From positions 1 through 57,971 of the forward strand of contig FR887267.1 of the NCBI GenBank assembly GCA_000436755.1: a stretch of DNA of 57,971 bases, in the 5' to 3' direction. Shown one piece after another: positions 17,021 through 25,214 of this stretch (the first letter of the stretch is position 1; each line of letters starts with the position of its first letter). This stretch comes from Clostridium sp. CAG:253 (GTDB taxonomy: Bacteria; Bacillota; Clostridia; Lachnospirales; Lachnospiraceae). The notes below the pieces were generated by a model. The model ran no database searches and was not told the DNA's origin. It was given only the letters and a program-made list of their open reading frames with translations. The translations under genes and the position numbers were made by a program.

Positions 17021-17827
17021 ATGGAGGGAAAAGCATTTGAGCAGTTGCAGATAAAGGATGATTTCATGTTTAGTGTGATTATGAGAAATCCTAAGTATTG
17101 TAAACCGTTTTTAGAGAGAATACTGGGAGTTAAGATATCGCACATAGAATATCCTAAGTCACAGGAAACGATAGATATTACAGCGGATGCAAAAAGTGTT
17201 CGGTTGGATATTTATGTGGAAGATGCAGAAAATACAGTGTACAATGTAGAGATGCAGACTGTCGAGAATAGAAATCTGCCAAAGAGAACACGCTATTATC
17301 AGGGAATGATCGATTTAAACATATTAGAAAAAGGCGAGAATTATAAAAATCTAAAGAAAAGCTTTGTGATTTTTGTATGTACTTTCGATTTGTTTGGAGA
17401 GGGAAGACACATATACACATTTGAAAATCGCTGTATTGAAAATCTACAATTACCGCTTGGTGATGATACCGTAAAGATTATTCTAAACACAAAAGGAACG
17501 ATGGATGATGTGACACCTGAGTTAAAGAGGTTGCTTGATTATATAGATGGCGCACAACCGGATGATGATTTTACAAAAGAGTTAGAACATGCAGTTGATT
17601 TAGTCAGAAGAAATGAGAAATGGAGGCTTGATTATATGACATTGCAGATGAATTATCAGGAAAAATATGAGCAAGGAATAGAGCAAGGGAATAAACAATC
17701 GGCAGTAAGGATGATAAAAGCAGGAAAATTATCATCAGAAGAAATATCAACATACACTGGATTAACAATAGAACAGATAGTTGAACTTGAAAAAGAGTTA
17801 CATTGTAATAGTTTACAAAGCTTATAA
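17021..17827 (+). CDS. Rpn family PD-(D/E)XK nuclease/putative transposase
   Basis: A 268-residue protein of the recombination-promoting nuclease family (PD-(D/E)XK superfamily). The N-terminus FEQLQIKDDFMFSVIM is the family hallmark. The nuclease core shows Asp in VRLDIYVED (around residue 67) and the E-x-Q pair in YNVEMQT (around 80), and a coiled C-terminal tail (YEQGIEQGNKQ) follows. ATG 17021 has AAAGGA five bases upstream. The family promotes RecA-independent recombination or DNA cleavage. The SOS-like box upstream suggests damage induction. It is a stand-alone gene with its own promoter and terminator. Confidence 0.85.
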   Translation: MEGKAFEQLQIKDDFMFSVIMRNPKYCKPFLERILGVKISHIEYPKSQETIDITADAKSVRLDIYVEDAENTVYNVEMQTVENRNLPKRTRYYQGMIDLNILEKGENYKNLKKSFVIFVCTFDLFGEGRHIYTFENRCIENLQLPLGDDTVKIILNTKGTMDDVTPELKRLLDYIDGAQPDDDFTKELEHAVDLVRRNEKWRLDYMTLQMNYQEKYEQGIEQGNKQSAVRMIKAGKLSSEEISTYTGLTIEQIVELEKELHCNSLQSL

Positions 17828-17869
17828 CCAGGCAATCTACTATTCAAAGACAGATTTATAACAATTAGG

Positions 17870-17917
17870 CACTTCAGAATGTGGAGATGATATCAAAATA
17901 TTCTGGAGTGTTTTTTG
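17870..17917 (+). terminator. Intrinsic terminator after the Rpn gene
   Basis: Arms CACTTCAGAAT (17870-17880) and ATTCTGGAGTG (17900-17910), one mismatch, followed by six T. The rest of the 17828-18170 gap holds only the promoter and operator listed next. Confidence 0.8.
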
Positions 17918-18068
17918 TTGTTAAGTATAAAGTATTATGATCTATAATGTACCCTGTAAGGAGTAAGCGCAAAATATCTCTACGGATAGCATATCAATAA
18001 AATTTATGACCTTGTCATGCAATGCCGTAAAAGTGGTTGTGTTATGTGAAATTTTTGAGTACTAATTA

Positions 18069-18097
18069 TTGACGCAAAAACACATTCATGATATTAT
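18069..18097 (+). promoter_or_regulatory. Promoter of the restriction-modification gene
   Basis: TTGACG (18069-18074), 17-base spacer, TATTAT (18092-18097); the same boxes and spacing as the Rpn promoter at 16900. Confidence 0.7.
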
Positions 18098-18107
18098 ATG
18101 GACACAA

Positions 18108-18121
18108 CAAACAAATGTTTG
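18108..18121 (+). promoter_or_regulatory. LexA/SOS-box-like operator
   Basis: The palindrome CAAACAAATGTTTG begins 11 bases after the -10. It matches the relaxed SOS box (CRAAC-N4-GTTYG) and sits in the same place as the box upstream of the Rpn gene. Confidence 0.5.
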
Positions 18122-18170
18122 CGAAAGGATTGATTGTAGACTTATATATAGACAGCAGGGAGGAAAAAAT

Positions 18171-20681
18171 ATGGGGAGAATTAATACGGAAACAGAGACT
18201 GTGATAAAGAAAATTTTGCCATATCTTAAAAGAAGAGGTTATGATGTTGAGCAGGATTTTGATTTTGAAACTGCAGTTTCAGTTTCTGATAGATATACGA
18301 AGGGGTTTATAGATATTTTAGTGACATTAGGAAAGAAGAAACCTTTATTTTTGATTGAAGCAAAAAGAATAGGAAAGAATTTGACACAAAAAGATCGAGA
18401 CCAGGCGATATCGTATGGTTGTTCAAAAGAGATAGATGCTCCGTTTGTGGTTGTTACAAATGGAAAGGATATACAGTGTTACAATGTTAAGAATAAGCAG
18501 AGGATTATTTGGGATGGTAAGAGATCAGATAAGATTCCTAGTAGAGATCAGATTGAAAAAGTTGTGAGGATGCTTAGAAAAAATCCTGATGAAATTATTA
18601 TAAATATTTCAAATGATGAGTCTCTGCCATTTAGACAGGGTTTACCATTGAGGCAGTTAAATGCTCTTTTTGCAAAAGGGCATAATACTATTCGTAAAAT
18701 AGAAAAAGATGAAGATAACGCATTTGCAGACTTTTCAAAATTGTTATTTCTTAAGCTGCTGGAAGAAAAAAACGATTTAGAGGATGATTTTTTATTGCCA
18801 TATTCTTATAGATTTTATGAATTGGCGGAGATACCGATACACAATGCGGATCAGGTTAAAGATGCTATAAGAAGCATGATTGAGCAGATTATAGCTGATA
18901 CTTCTTATGGAGATGTATTAAAAGAACCATTAAAATTAGAAAATCCAAAGACATATTTGGAGCTCGTAAAGGATTTAGCCTCAGTGTCCTTTTGTGATTG
19001 TAGTGTTGATTCAAAGGGGGCTGCCTTTGAGTATTATGTCAGAGCGACATTGAAAGGAAAGAAATTAGGCCAGTATTTTACGCCAAGAGAATTGGTAAAG
19101 GTTATGTCTTGTTTGATTGGAGAAGAAAAAATAGTCAATTCTGTTCTTATGGGCAGTAGCTTAAAGGTGCTGGATCCGGCATGTGGAACAGGTGGTTTTT
19201 TAGTTTATTTAATGCAGGAAGCATTGAGCAAGCTACAGGAAAAAAGAGAAAAGCGTGATATTACAAATGAAAGTTATATACATGGTGTAAAGAAAATTAA
19301 AGAAGAAATTTTTTATGGTTCAGATGCAAATAAAGGTGTTGCAGCGTCAGCTAAAATGAACATGATAATAGCTGGAGATGGTCATACACATATTATTCAT
19401 GAGGATAGTTTATCTGTTTTAGCAGAAAATTGGAATTCAGCAGAACCGGATTGCGATTTGATTATGACGAATCCTCCTTTTGGAACATCAGAAGGTGAGT
19501 CATTGACAAAAAATGATATGCAGCAATTTAAGGTGAATTCAACAAAAGGTCAATATTTATTTTTACAAAAAATGATTGATTGCACAGTGCCGGGAGGAGA
19601 AATATGTACTGTGATTGACGAAGGAGTGCTTAATACCGGAAAGGGTTCTAAATTAAGAAAATACATATTAACTCACTGTATTGTTAAAGCTGTTCTTAAT
19701 TTACCTATAGAGACATTTAAGCCTAATAAGATAAATGTAAAATCGAGTGTTTTATATCTTGAAAAAAGAAAGAATACTAATGTTGATCTTGATGACAATT
19801 ATAAAATAACATTCTGTGAAATAGATTCTTTAGGGTATATAGGTTCAGGAGAAAAAATAAGGAATTTTGATTATGAGCTCTTTTATGATGATATCAGAAA
19901 AAAAGTGTTAAATACCGATTTAGGCGAGACAAGGGAAGGATATCATTGGAAGGCTTATGATATATGGTCTGAAGATATTGCTGCTGATAGTGATTTTAGG
20001 TTGGACTATAAGTATTGGAAACCAAAATTTAGAAATAAGTTAAATTATCTTTTGGAAAGCAAATGTTTGTCTATAAAGGATTTAAATATAATTGGTACTT
20101 CAAGGGGTATAAGTCCTTGTTCAGAATGTTATGTGGATGAAAAAGATGGCTATGCATTAGTTGTTAAGGCGGGAAGTAATATTAGCAGATTTGGTGAAAT
20201 TGTGATAACTTCTGATTCGGATTGGATTGAAAAATCCTTGTATGATGAGTATGTTTTGAAAGCTAAAGATAGTGGTGAAAACAGAAATATCATAAAAAAG
20301 GGCGATATTTTATTAGCTTCGACCGGAGATGGGACACTTGGAAAGTGTTGTGTTTTTGATAAGGATATTCCTGCAATTGCAGATGGACATGTAACGATAA
20401 TTAGGGTAGACAAAAAGAAGATTGATCCATACTATCTGACTGATTATTTAAGATGCGGTTTCGGCAGGGAACAGATTGATTGTTTTTATTCGGGGTCGAC
20501 AGGATTGATTGAATTGACGCCGGAACAGGTAAATATGATTGTTGTTGATAATGCATCTGAAAAAGAAGATGTTAAGGTGCAAAAAAAGATGTCAAAAGAT
20601 ATTAGAAAAATAGAAAAAAGGTATAAAATGCAGATTGAGAAAGCTGAAAAACTTTTAGAGTCAGTTGAAGAAATATGGTGA
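18171..20681 (+). CDS. Single-chain restriction-methylation-specificity protein (type IIG/type I-like)
   Basis: An 836-residue protein. Residues 1-150 are an HsdR_N-type PD-(D/E)XK nuclease (Asp in KGFIDILV, E-x-K in LIEAKRIGK). Residues 170-560 are an HsdM-like N6-adenine methylase with a helical bundle, KLGQYFTPRELV, the SAM motif DPACGTGGF and catalytic NPPF. Residues 620-836 are one half-S target-recognition domain ending in a coiled coil. No helicase domain exists, so cleavage is not ATP-translocation driven as in true type I. The start is ATG 18171 behind GGAGGAAAAA; the upstream in-frame codons have no ribosome site. SOS-box-like control is predicted. Confidence 0.85.
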   Translation: MGRINTETETVIKKILPYLKRRGYDVEQDFDFETAVSVSDRYTKGFIDILVTLGKKKPLFLIEAKRIGKNLTQKDRDQAISYGCSKEIDAPFVVVTNGKDIQCYNVKNKQRIIWDGKRSDKIPSRDQIEKVVRMLRKNPDEIIINISNDESLPFRQGLPLRQLNALFAKGHNTIRKIEKDEDNAFADFSKLLFLKLLEEKNDLEDDFLLPYSYRFYELAEIPIHNADQVKDAIRSMIEQIIADTSYGDVLKEPLKLENPKTYLELVKDLASVSFCDCSVDSKGAAFEYYVRATLKGKKLGQYFTPRELVKVMSCLIGEEKIVNSVLMGSSLKVLDPACGTGGFLVYLMQEALSKLQEKREKRDITNESYIHGVKKIKEEIFYGSDANKGVAASAKMNMIIAGDGHTHIIHEDSLSVLAENWNSAEPDCDLIMTNPPFGTSEGESLTKNDMQQFKVNSTKGQYLFLQKMIDCTVPGGEICTVIDEGVLNTGKGSKLRKYILTHCIVKAVLNLPIETFKPNKINVKSSVLYLEKRKNTNVDLDDNYKITFCEIDSLGYIGSGEKIRNFDYELFYDDIRKKVLNTDLGETREGYHWKAYDIWSEDIAADSDFRLDYKYWKPKFRNKLNYLLESKCLSIKDLNIIGTSRGISPCSECYVDEKDGYALVVKAGSNISRFGEIVITSDSDWIEKSLYDEYVLKAKDSGENRNIIKKGDILLASTGDGTLGKCCVFDKDIPAIADGHVTIIRVDKKKIDPYYLTDYLRCGFGREQIDCFYSGSTGLIELTPEQVNMIVVDNASEKEDVKVQKKMSKDIRKIEKRYKMQIEKAEKLLESVEEIW

Positions 20682-20700
20682 TAAATTGCTTATATAAACA

Positions 20701-20829
20701 ATGGAGCGGACAGTTGATAAATACGGTCAATTCCTTTTTACAGCCGATATTGAAGTCGATACATGGTGGACAGACACCGGAATGACAGATGAAGAAGTCA
20801 TCCAGAATTACCATGCCCATGGGGAATAA
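20701..20829 (+). CDS. Small unrecognised ORF (42 aa)
   Basis: A 42-codon frame beginning ATG at 20701, rich in acidic and aromatic residues (DTWWTDTGMTDEEVIQNYH). I do not recognise a family. It lies between the R-M gene and the MNT remnant and has no clear ribosome site, so it may be the stump of a larger gene. Confidence 0.3.
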   Translation: MERTVDKYGQFLFTADIEVDTWWTDTGMTDEEVIQNYHAHGE

Positions 20830-20937
20830 GTGTTTTCAGTAATCGATATTGATATTGATGATTTTAATAAATGGGAGAAGACAATACCTTTTTATCACAA
20901 TGTAAATGAGGGGGTCGTTTTGTGGAAGGCAGCGTAA
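20830..20937 (+). pseudogene. MNT nucleotidyltransferase antitoxin, C-terminal remnant
   Basis: 35 codons (VIDIDIDDFNKWEKTIPFYH, ending VVLWKAA) resemble the C-terminal end of minimal nucleotidyltransferases, which are encoded directly before HEPN partners and overlap them as here. The catalytic GSRARG domain is missing. Identification rests on short similarity plus the HEPN neighbour. Confidence 0.55.
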
Positions 20938-21323
20938 TAGATTTATCAAGGTATCGTTATGAAATAGCAAAGGATGATTTGGATACGGCAAAAGTAATGT
21001 TTAAAGCAGAAAAGTATAAAGCTGCAGTAAACATGTCGTATTATGCTATATTTCATGCACTTCGTTCGGTTACAGCATTAGATGGTTTTGACTCAAGCAA
21101 ACATTCTGGCGTGATTGCATATTTTAATAAAAATTATGTTAAAAATAAAATATTTGAAAAAGATATTTCTAAAAAAATTGATAAAGCATTTAGATTAAGA
21201 GAAAAAGCTGATTATTAAGATTTTTTTGTTATTTCTAAGACACAGGTTGAAGAACAGATTCAAAAGGCGGAGCAGATTATTGATACAATAGAACCTTATT
21301 TAAAGATTCGTTGGGAAAAATAG
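20922..21323 (+). pseudogene. HEPN-domain toxin, interrupted by a stop
   Basis: A HEPN protein of the MNT-HEPN toxin-antitoxin type (YEIAKDDLDTAK, AAVNMSYYAIFHALRS, FRLREKADY). A TAA at 21216-21218 cuts the frame at residue 98, but the same frame carries on for 34 further codons (DFFVISKTQVEEQIQKAEQI...), exactly the expected HEPN tail, to a TAG at 21323. One point mutation therefore appears to have inactivated it, consistent with loss of the antitoxin gene upstream. Confidence 0.75.
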
Positions 21324-21351
21324 ATCTGCTTAATTTATATAGATAAATGTA

Positions 21352-21380
21352 TGAATATGAAAAAAATGGGTACTCTACTT
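21352..21380 (+). promoter_or_regulatory. Possible forespore (sigma-G-like) promoter of spoVAD
   Basis: TGAATA at 21352-21357 matches the sigma-G -35 box, and TCTACTT at 21374-21380 partly matches CATACTA (TACT core) at 16-base spacing. It is the only such site before spoVAD. Confidence 0.3.
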
Positions 21381-21470
21381 TTAAGATAACTAATAAATAA
21401 ATTGTTGCTGTTCACACTTTGGGTGCGGCAGGCAGCAAATAAATTTCTTAAAATATGTGGAGGAACTATT

Positions 21471-22520
21471 TTGGAAAAGCAGATAGGAAAGCAGAGTGTA
21501 AGGTTTGAAAATCCTCCTTATATTATGTCATCGGCAGCGATTGTCGGGCAGAAAGAGGGAGAGGGACCTTACGGGAAATTCTTTGATGAAATATTAAATG
21601 ATGATAAGGCAGGCTGTGAGTGCTGGGAGGAAGCGGAAGGAAAACTTCAGGAAATGGCGGCAAATAAAGCGTTATCTAAATCAGGTCTTGAAAAAAAGGA
21701 TATACGTTATATTGTTGCGGGAGACCTTTTGGGACAGCTGATGGCATCGTCTTTTGGTCTTATGAAACTTGAGATACCGATGTTTGGAATTTACGGTGCA
21801 TGCTCTACAATGGGTGAATCAATTTCAATTGCATCAATGCTTGTTGACGGAGGATATGCTGACAATATTCTTGCGATTACATCAAGTCATTTTGCAAGTG
21901 CCGAAAAGCAGTTCAGATTTCCTTTAGGGTACGGAAGTCAGCGAAAGATGGCATCTACATGGACTGTTACGGGAAGTGGTGCTGTTATAATTTCATCAGA
22001 AAAGATGGCACAAAAAGCAAATATGTCTGATAAAAACAAAGTTCATATTACCGGTATTACAACCGGAAAAATAGTGGATTTTGGTGTGAAGGACAGCATG
22101 AACATGGGGGCATGCATGGCACCGGCAGCAGGAAATGTGATAGTACAGAATTTTATAGATAATGGGAGAAAGCCGGAGTGGTACGATAAGATAATTACCG
22201 GAGACCTTGGACTTGTAGGAAAGGATATACTGCTGGATATAACGAGAAGTAAAGGGTATGATATAGCCGATAGATATATGGATTGCGGTATAGAGATATA
22301 TTCAAGAGAGCAGGAAATACAGGCAGGCGGAAGCGGATGCGGATGCAGTGCGTCAATGCTTGCGGGATATATTGTAAAAATGCTTGAAAAAGGAACATGG
22401 CAGCGGGTTCTTTTTGTTCCAACAGGTGCATTGCTGTCGCCTGTCAGTTTCAATGAGGGCGACAGTGTACCGGGGATTGCTCATGCAGTTGTGTTTGAGT
22501 GCTCGGGTGAAAGTCAGTAA
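21471..22520 (+). CDS. spoVAD: Stage V sporulation protein AD
   Basis: A 349-residue thiolase-fold protein of the SpoVA channel that moves Ca-dipicolinate into the forespore and out at germination. SpoVAD binds DPA. Family features include KQSVRFENPPYIMSSAAIVG, the pseudo-active-site region YGACSTMGES (around residue 110), and SGCGCSASMLAGY near the end. It starts at TTG 21471 with GGAGGA six bases upstream, which excludes 23 codons of an upstream extension. Unlike the usual spoVAC-AD-AE order, spoVAC is not in front; HEPN/MNT debris is there instead. Confidence 0.92.
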   Translation: MEKQIGKQSVRFENPPYIMSSAAIVGQKEGEGPYGKFFDEILNDDKAGCECWEEAEGKLQEMAANKALSKSGLEKKDIRYIVAGDLLGQLMASSFGLMKLEIPMFGIYGACSTMGESISIASMLVDGGYADNILAITSSHFASAEKQFRFPLGYGSQRKMASTWTVTGSGAVIISSEKMAQKANMSDKNKVHITGITTGKIVDFGVKDSMNMGACMAPAAGNVIVQNFIDNGRKPEWYDKIITGDLGLVGKDILLDITRSKGYDIADRYMDCGIEIYSREQEIQAGGSGCGCSASMLAGYIVKMLEKGTWQRVLFVPTGALLSPVSFNEGDSVPGIAHAVVFECSGESQ

Positions 22521-22545
22521 TAAGTGTTCTGGAGGTCAAAATAAG

Positions 22546-22899
22546 ATGAATTATGTATTAGCATTTGTTGTCGGTGGTCTTATATGTGTTGCTGTTCAGC
22601 TTCTTATGGATAATACAAAACTTCTTCCGGGAAGAATTATGGTAATACTCGTATGTCTTGGAGCAGTGCTTGGAGCAGTTGGAATTTATGAACCGTTTAC
22701 AAAATGGGCAGGGGCAGGAGCGACAGTTCCGCTGCTTGGATTTGGCAACACTCTTTGGAAAGGTATGAAAGAAGCGATAGATAAAGAAGGATTTATCGGA
22801 TTGTTTAAGGGTGGTTTTACAGCCTGTTCAGTCGGAGTGTCGGCGGCACTCATATTTGGGTATATAGCTTCACTTATATTTAAGCCGAAAATGAAATGA
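22546..22899 (+). CDS. spoVAE: Stage V sporulation protein AE
   Basis: A 117-residue integral membrane subunit of the SpoVA channel. Three or four hydrophobic segments are visible (LAFVVGGLICVAVQLLM, IMVILVCLGAVLGAVGIY, and ALIFGYIASLIF at the end), with the conserved LLPGRIMV and GAGATVPLLGFGN loops. ATG 22546 has GGAGG ten bases upstream. It directly follows spoVAD. Confidence 0.9.
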   Translation: MNYVLAFVVGGLICVAVQLLMDNTKLLPGRIMVILVCLGAVLGAVGIYEPFTKWAGAGATVPLLGFGNTLWKGMKEAIDKEGFIGLFKGGFTACSVGVSAALIFGYIASLIFKPKMK

Positions 22900-22925
22900 T
22901 TATATAGCGAATGGGATTTTTATAA

Positions 22926-22975
22926 AAAACTCACAATAATTTTTATATTATTTATAAAGTTATTGTGAGTTTTAT
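22926..22975 (+). terminator. Terminator after spoVAE
   Basis: Perfect 11-base arms (22929-22939 and 22960-22970) flanked by A and T runs. Confidence 0.75.
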
Positions 22976-23049
22976 AGCTTTTTATACTGAATAATAGTAT
23001 AATATATCAGTAGAGACAAATTATTATTAAAATGTAAAAGGGGAATAAA

Positions 23050-24132
23050 ATGTATTCAAAAGGACACGGCGGAAATATTTACAATGAGGCAGTCAAGTAT
23101 GACTTTTCAGTAAATACAAATCCATTGGGGATGCCGGAAGATGTAAAAGAAAAGTTAAAAGAAAATTTGGGGAATATATGTCAGGTTTATCCTGAAGAAA
23201 CATGTTATGAGCTTAGAAAATCTATTTCATTAAAGGAAAATATTAGTGAGCATCAGATAATGTGCGGAAATGGGGCGTCTGAGCTTATCTATGGACTGGT
23301 ACGTGCCATAAGACCAAGAAAAGCACTTGTCGTTGTACCCAGTTTTTCAGAGTATATAAGGGCACTCAGAGCAAATGATTCTGAGATTGTATATTATCAG
23401 CTTGCGCCCGAAAGGGATTTTATTGTGGCAGAGGATATAATGTCTTATCTCACGCCGGAACTTGACATGGTATTTTTGTGCAATCCAAACAATCCGACAG
23501 GAAAGCTTATTGAGCCTGATTTAATGCTTGATATTATTACATATTGCAGGATGAACAGGATATATGTGGTTATAGACGAATGCTTTATGGATTTTGTAAA
23601 AGACTATAAAAAGCATACCAGAAAAGGGCTTATACCATACAATCCATATGTTGTAATATTAAATGCACTTACAAAAATATTTGCATTTCCGGGAATAAGA
23701 ATCGGATATGCCATGACAAGTGATGTAGACCTTATACACGCCGTGAATGTACAGCTTCCGTCGTGGAATGTATCTGCGGTAGCACAGCTTGCCGGAAAGG
23801 AGGTAGTTCATCATGAAGATTATGTTGAGGAGTCGAGAAAGTATGTATTCAGGGAGAGAGAATACATGTATGAGGAGATGAAAAAGATGGGGTTCAAAGT
23901 ATATGAGCCCTCGGCAAATTTTATCTTTTTCCAGTCAGATATTCCGTTATATCAAGAACTTCTTGACAGACATATTCTTATCAGAAACTGTGACAATTTT
24001 GATGGCATAATGCATGGGTATTGTCGTGTTGCCATAAAGAAACATGATGAAAATGAGATATTACTTAAAGAAATGAAAGATATTATTCAAAATGACAGTG
24101 AAACGCTAAAATATCCGGCTGTTATTTCTTGA
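23050..24132 (+). CDS. CobD/HisC-like PLP enzyme (threonine-phosphate decarboxylase-like)
   Basis: A 360-residue fold-type-I PLP protein. The opening KGHGGNIYNEA...DFSVNTNPLG is typical of CobD (L-threonine-O-3-phosphate decarboxylase) more than of HisC. Other marks are GNGASELIYGLVRA, NPNNPTGK, DECFMDF, and the PLP lysine in NALTKIFAFPGIRIGY. No cobalamin genes are nearby, so a role in making aminopropanol- or ethanolamine-phosphate for other uses, or an aminotransferase role, is possible. It is the second CobD-like domain in the window, after the fusion at 14778. Monocistronic. Confidence 0.75.
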   Translation: MYSKGHGGNIYNEAVKYDFSVNTNPLGMPEDVKEKLKENLGNICQVYPEETCYELRKSISLKENISEHQIMCGNGASELIYGLVRAIRPRKALVVVPSFSEYIRALRANDSEIVYYQLAPERDFIVAEDIMSYLTPELDMVFLCNPNNPTGKLIEPDLMLDIITYCRMNRIYVVIDECFMDFVKDYKKHTRKGLIPYNPYVVILNALTKIFAFPGIRIGYAMTSDVDLIHAVNVQLPSWNVSAVAQLAGKEVVHHEDYVEESRKYVFREREYMYEEMKKMGFKVYEPSANFIFFQSDIPLYQELLDRHILIRNCDNFDGIMHGYCRVAIKKHDENEILLKEMKDIIQNDSETLKYPAVIS

Positions 24133-24234
24133 TTTTATGCGAGTTTTTTGTATATGTTTATTAGTATTTTTTCGTTGATTATATCATGATTAAGTGTATC
24201 TTTTCTGTATATTTGAAAATTTCGTAATAACGAA

Positions 24235-24270
24235 CAGGAGCATGTCATACAAATTTATGGCATGCTCCTG
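24235..24270. terminator. Strong hairpin between the CobD-like gene and SASP
   Basis: Arms of 14 bases (24235-24248 and 24257-24270, one mismatch) with an 8-base loop in the convergent gap. No clear T run, so it may work in both directions with protein help. A second AT-rich nested palindrome (24279-24289 with 24316-24326) follows. Confidence 0.55.
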
Positions 24271-24360
24271 AATTATTGGTTAATTATTCGATTTTAGGTT
24301 TGTTTTTAAACCGATGAATAATTAACAGAGATTTTTGACATCCGGAGATAACTTTTTATA

Positions 24361-24591
24361 TTAGTTAGTCTCATCTGATGTGCTGTTTCCTGACATAGCC
24401 TGTTCCTGCTTTTTAATCATCTGGCGGACCATTTCACCACCTACAGAACCTGCCTGTGCGGATGTTAAGTTACCGTTATAACCGTTTTTTAATGGAACAC
24501 CAAGTTCGTTGGCTACCTCCATCTTAAATTTGTCCATGCTTTCTTTTGCCTGTGGAACTTCCATTCTTGAACTCTGATTACTATTTGACAT
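24361..24591 (-). CDS. Alpha/beta-type small acid-soluble spore protein
   Basis: A 76-residue SASP that coats and protects spore DNA and is degraded by the GPR protease at germination. The two family blocks are clear: MEVANELGVPL (GPR-cleavage region, residues 24-34) and GNLTSAQAGSVGGEMVRQMI (40-59). A strong AAAGGAGG stands before the ATG. An upstream TGAATA-17-CAAATCT resembles a sigma-G promoter, as expected for forespore expression. Confidence 0.95.
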   Translation of the reverse strand: MSNSNQSSRMEVPQAKESMDKFKMEVANELGVPLKNGYNGNLTSAQAGSVGGEMVRQMIKKQEQAMSGNSTSDETN

Positions 24592-24621
24592 ATCTTTTTC
24601 CTCCTTTTATAGATGTCCGAG

Positions 24622-24651
24622 AGATTTGATTTCCTGTAAATAAAATATTCA
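24622..24651 (-). promoter_or_regulatory. Possible sigma-G promoter of the SASP gene
   Basis: On the minus strand TGAATA (24651-24646) and CAAATCT (24628-24622) are 17 bases apart. The -35 is a perfect sigma-G match; the -10 is partial. Confidence 0.4.
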
Positions 24652-24872
24652 TTGTGAAAATGAAATTTAATTTTTATATACAGCAATTGATATCTTTCGG
24701 GTGTCAGATAAGATTTATTTCTTATCTTGATAGTAGTATGTCCTGCAAAAATAAAAATATGTTGGTAGATTTTGGTCAAAAGGTTGTTTTTTTCTCAAAA
24801 TGTGTTAATATATATGTATCTAACTATTTTTGTATATAAATACAAAATAAAAAAAATGGAGGAACGATTACG

Positions 24873-25022
24873 ATGAAACATATTCAGACAATCAATAAGG
24901 CAAACTTAAGTGCAACAGCAAAAAAAGGCGGATGTGGTAAATGTCAGGCATCTTGTCAGTCAGCTTGTAAGACTTCATGTACAGTAGGAAATCAGAAATG
25001 TGCAAATGAGGACAACAAATAA
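24873..25022 (+). CDS. SCIFF peptide precursor (six cysteines in forty-five residues)
   Basis: A 49-residue ribosomal peptide precursor. The N-terminal leader is MKHIQTINKANLSATAKKGG and the core holds six cysteines at residues 21, 24, 28, 32, 36 and 43. GGAGG precedes the ATG by eight bases. SCIFF peptides are near-universal in Clostridia and are thioether cross-linked (ranthipeptide type) by the radical-SAM enzyme encoded next. The function of the mature peptide is not established. Confidence 0.95.
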   Translation: MKHIQTINKANLSATAKKGGCGKCQASCQSACKTSCTVGNQKCANEDNK

Positions 25023-25050
25023 TTTGTCTTATAATTAAAAACAGATAATG

Positions 25051-25144
25051 ATGGCTGTTACGGAGTTTCGTAGCAGCCATTCACTTGTCTGAAATTTAGA
25101 GATTATTGGTAAAATGCTATTTGTTTCAGAGCAAAAGCAAATAG
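25051..25144 (+). terminator. Two hairpins between SCIFF and its maturase
   Basis: A 12-base stem (25051-25062 with 25069-25080, one mismatch) without a T run, then a weaker 7-base stem (25117-25123 with 25138-25144) followed by TTTT. They may partly stop or stabilise the short upstream transcript, so that precursor exceeds enzyme. Confidence 0.45.
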
Positions 25145-25214
25145 TTTTCTGGCAGATGTAGATTGAGATGTACATTGCCTTTTCGCAACAGATTGCTCGG
25201 AAATGAGGACTATA

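Noticed and set aside
24235..24326. Insertion-sequence end or site-specific recombination site from the paired palindromes
   Set aside because: No transposase, target duplication or matching second end; position between convergent genes fits terminators.
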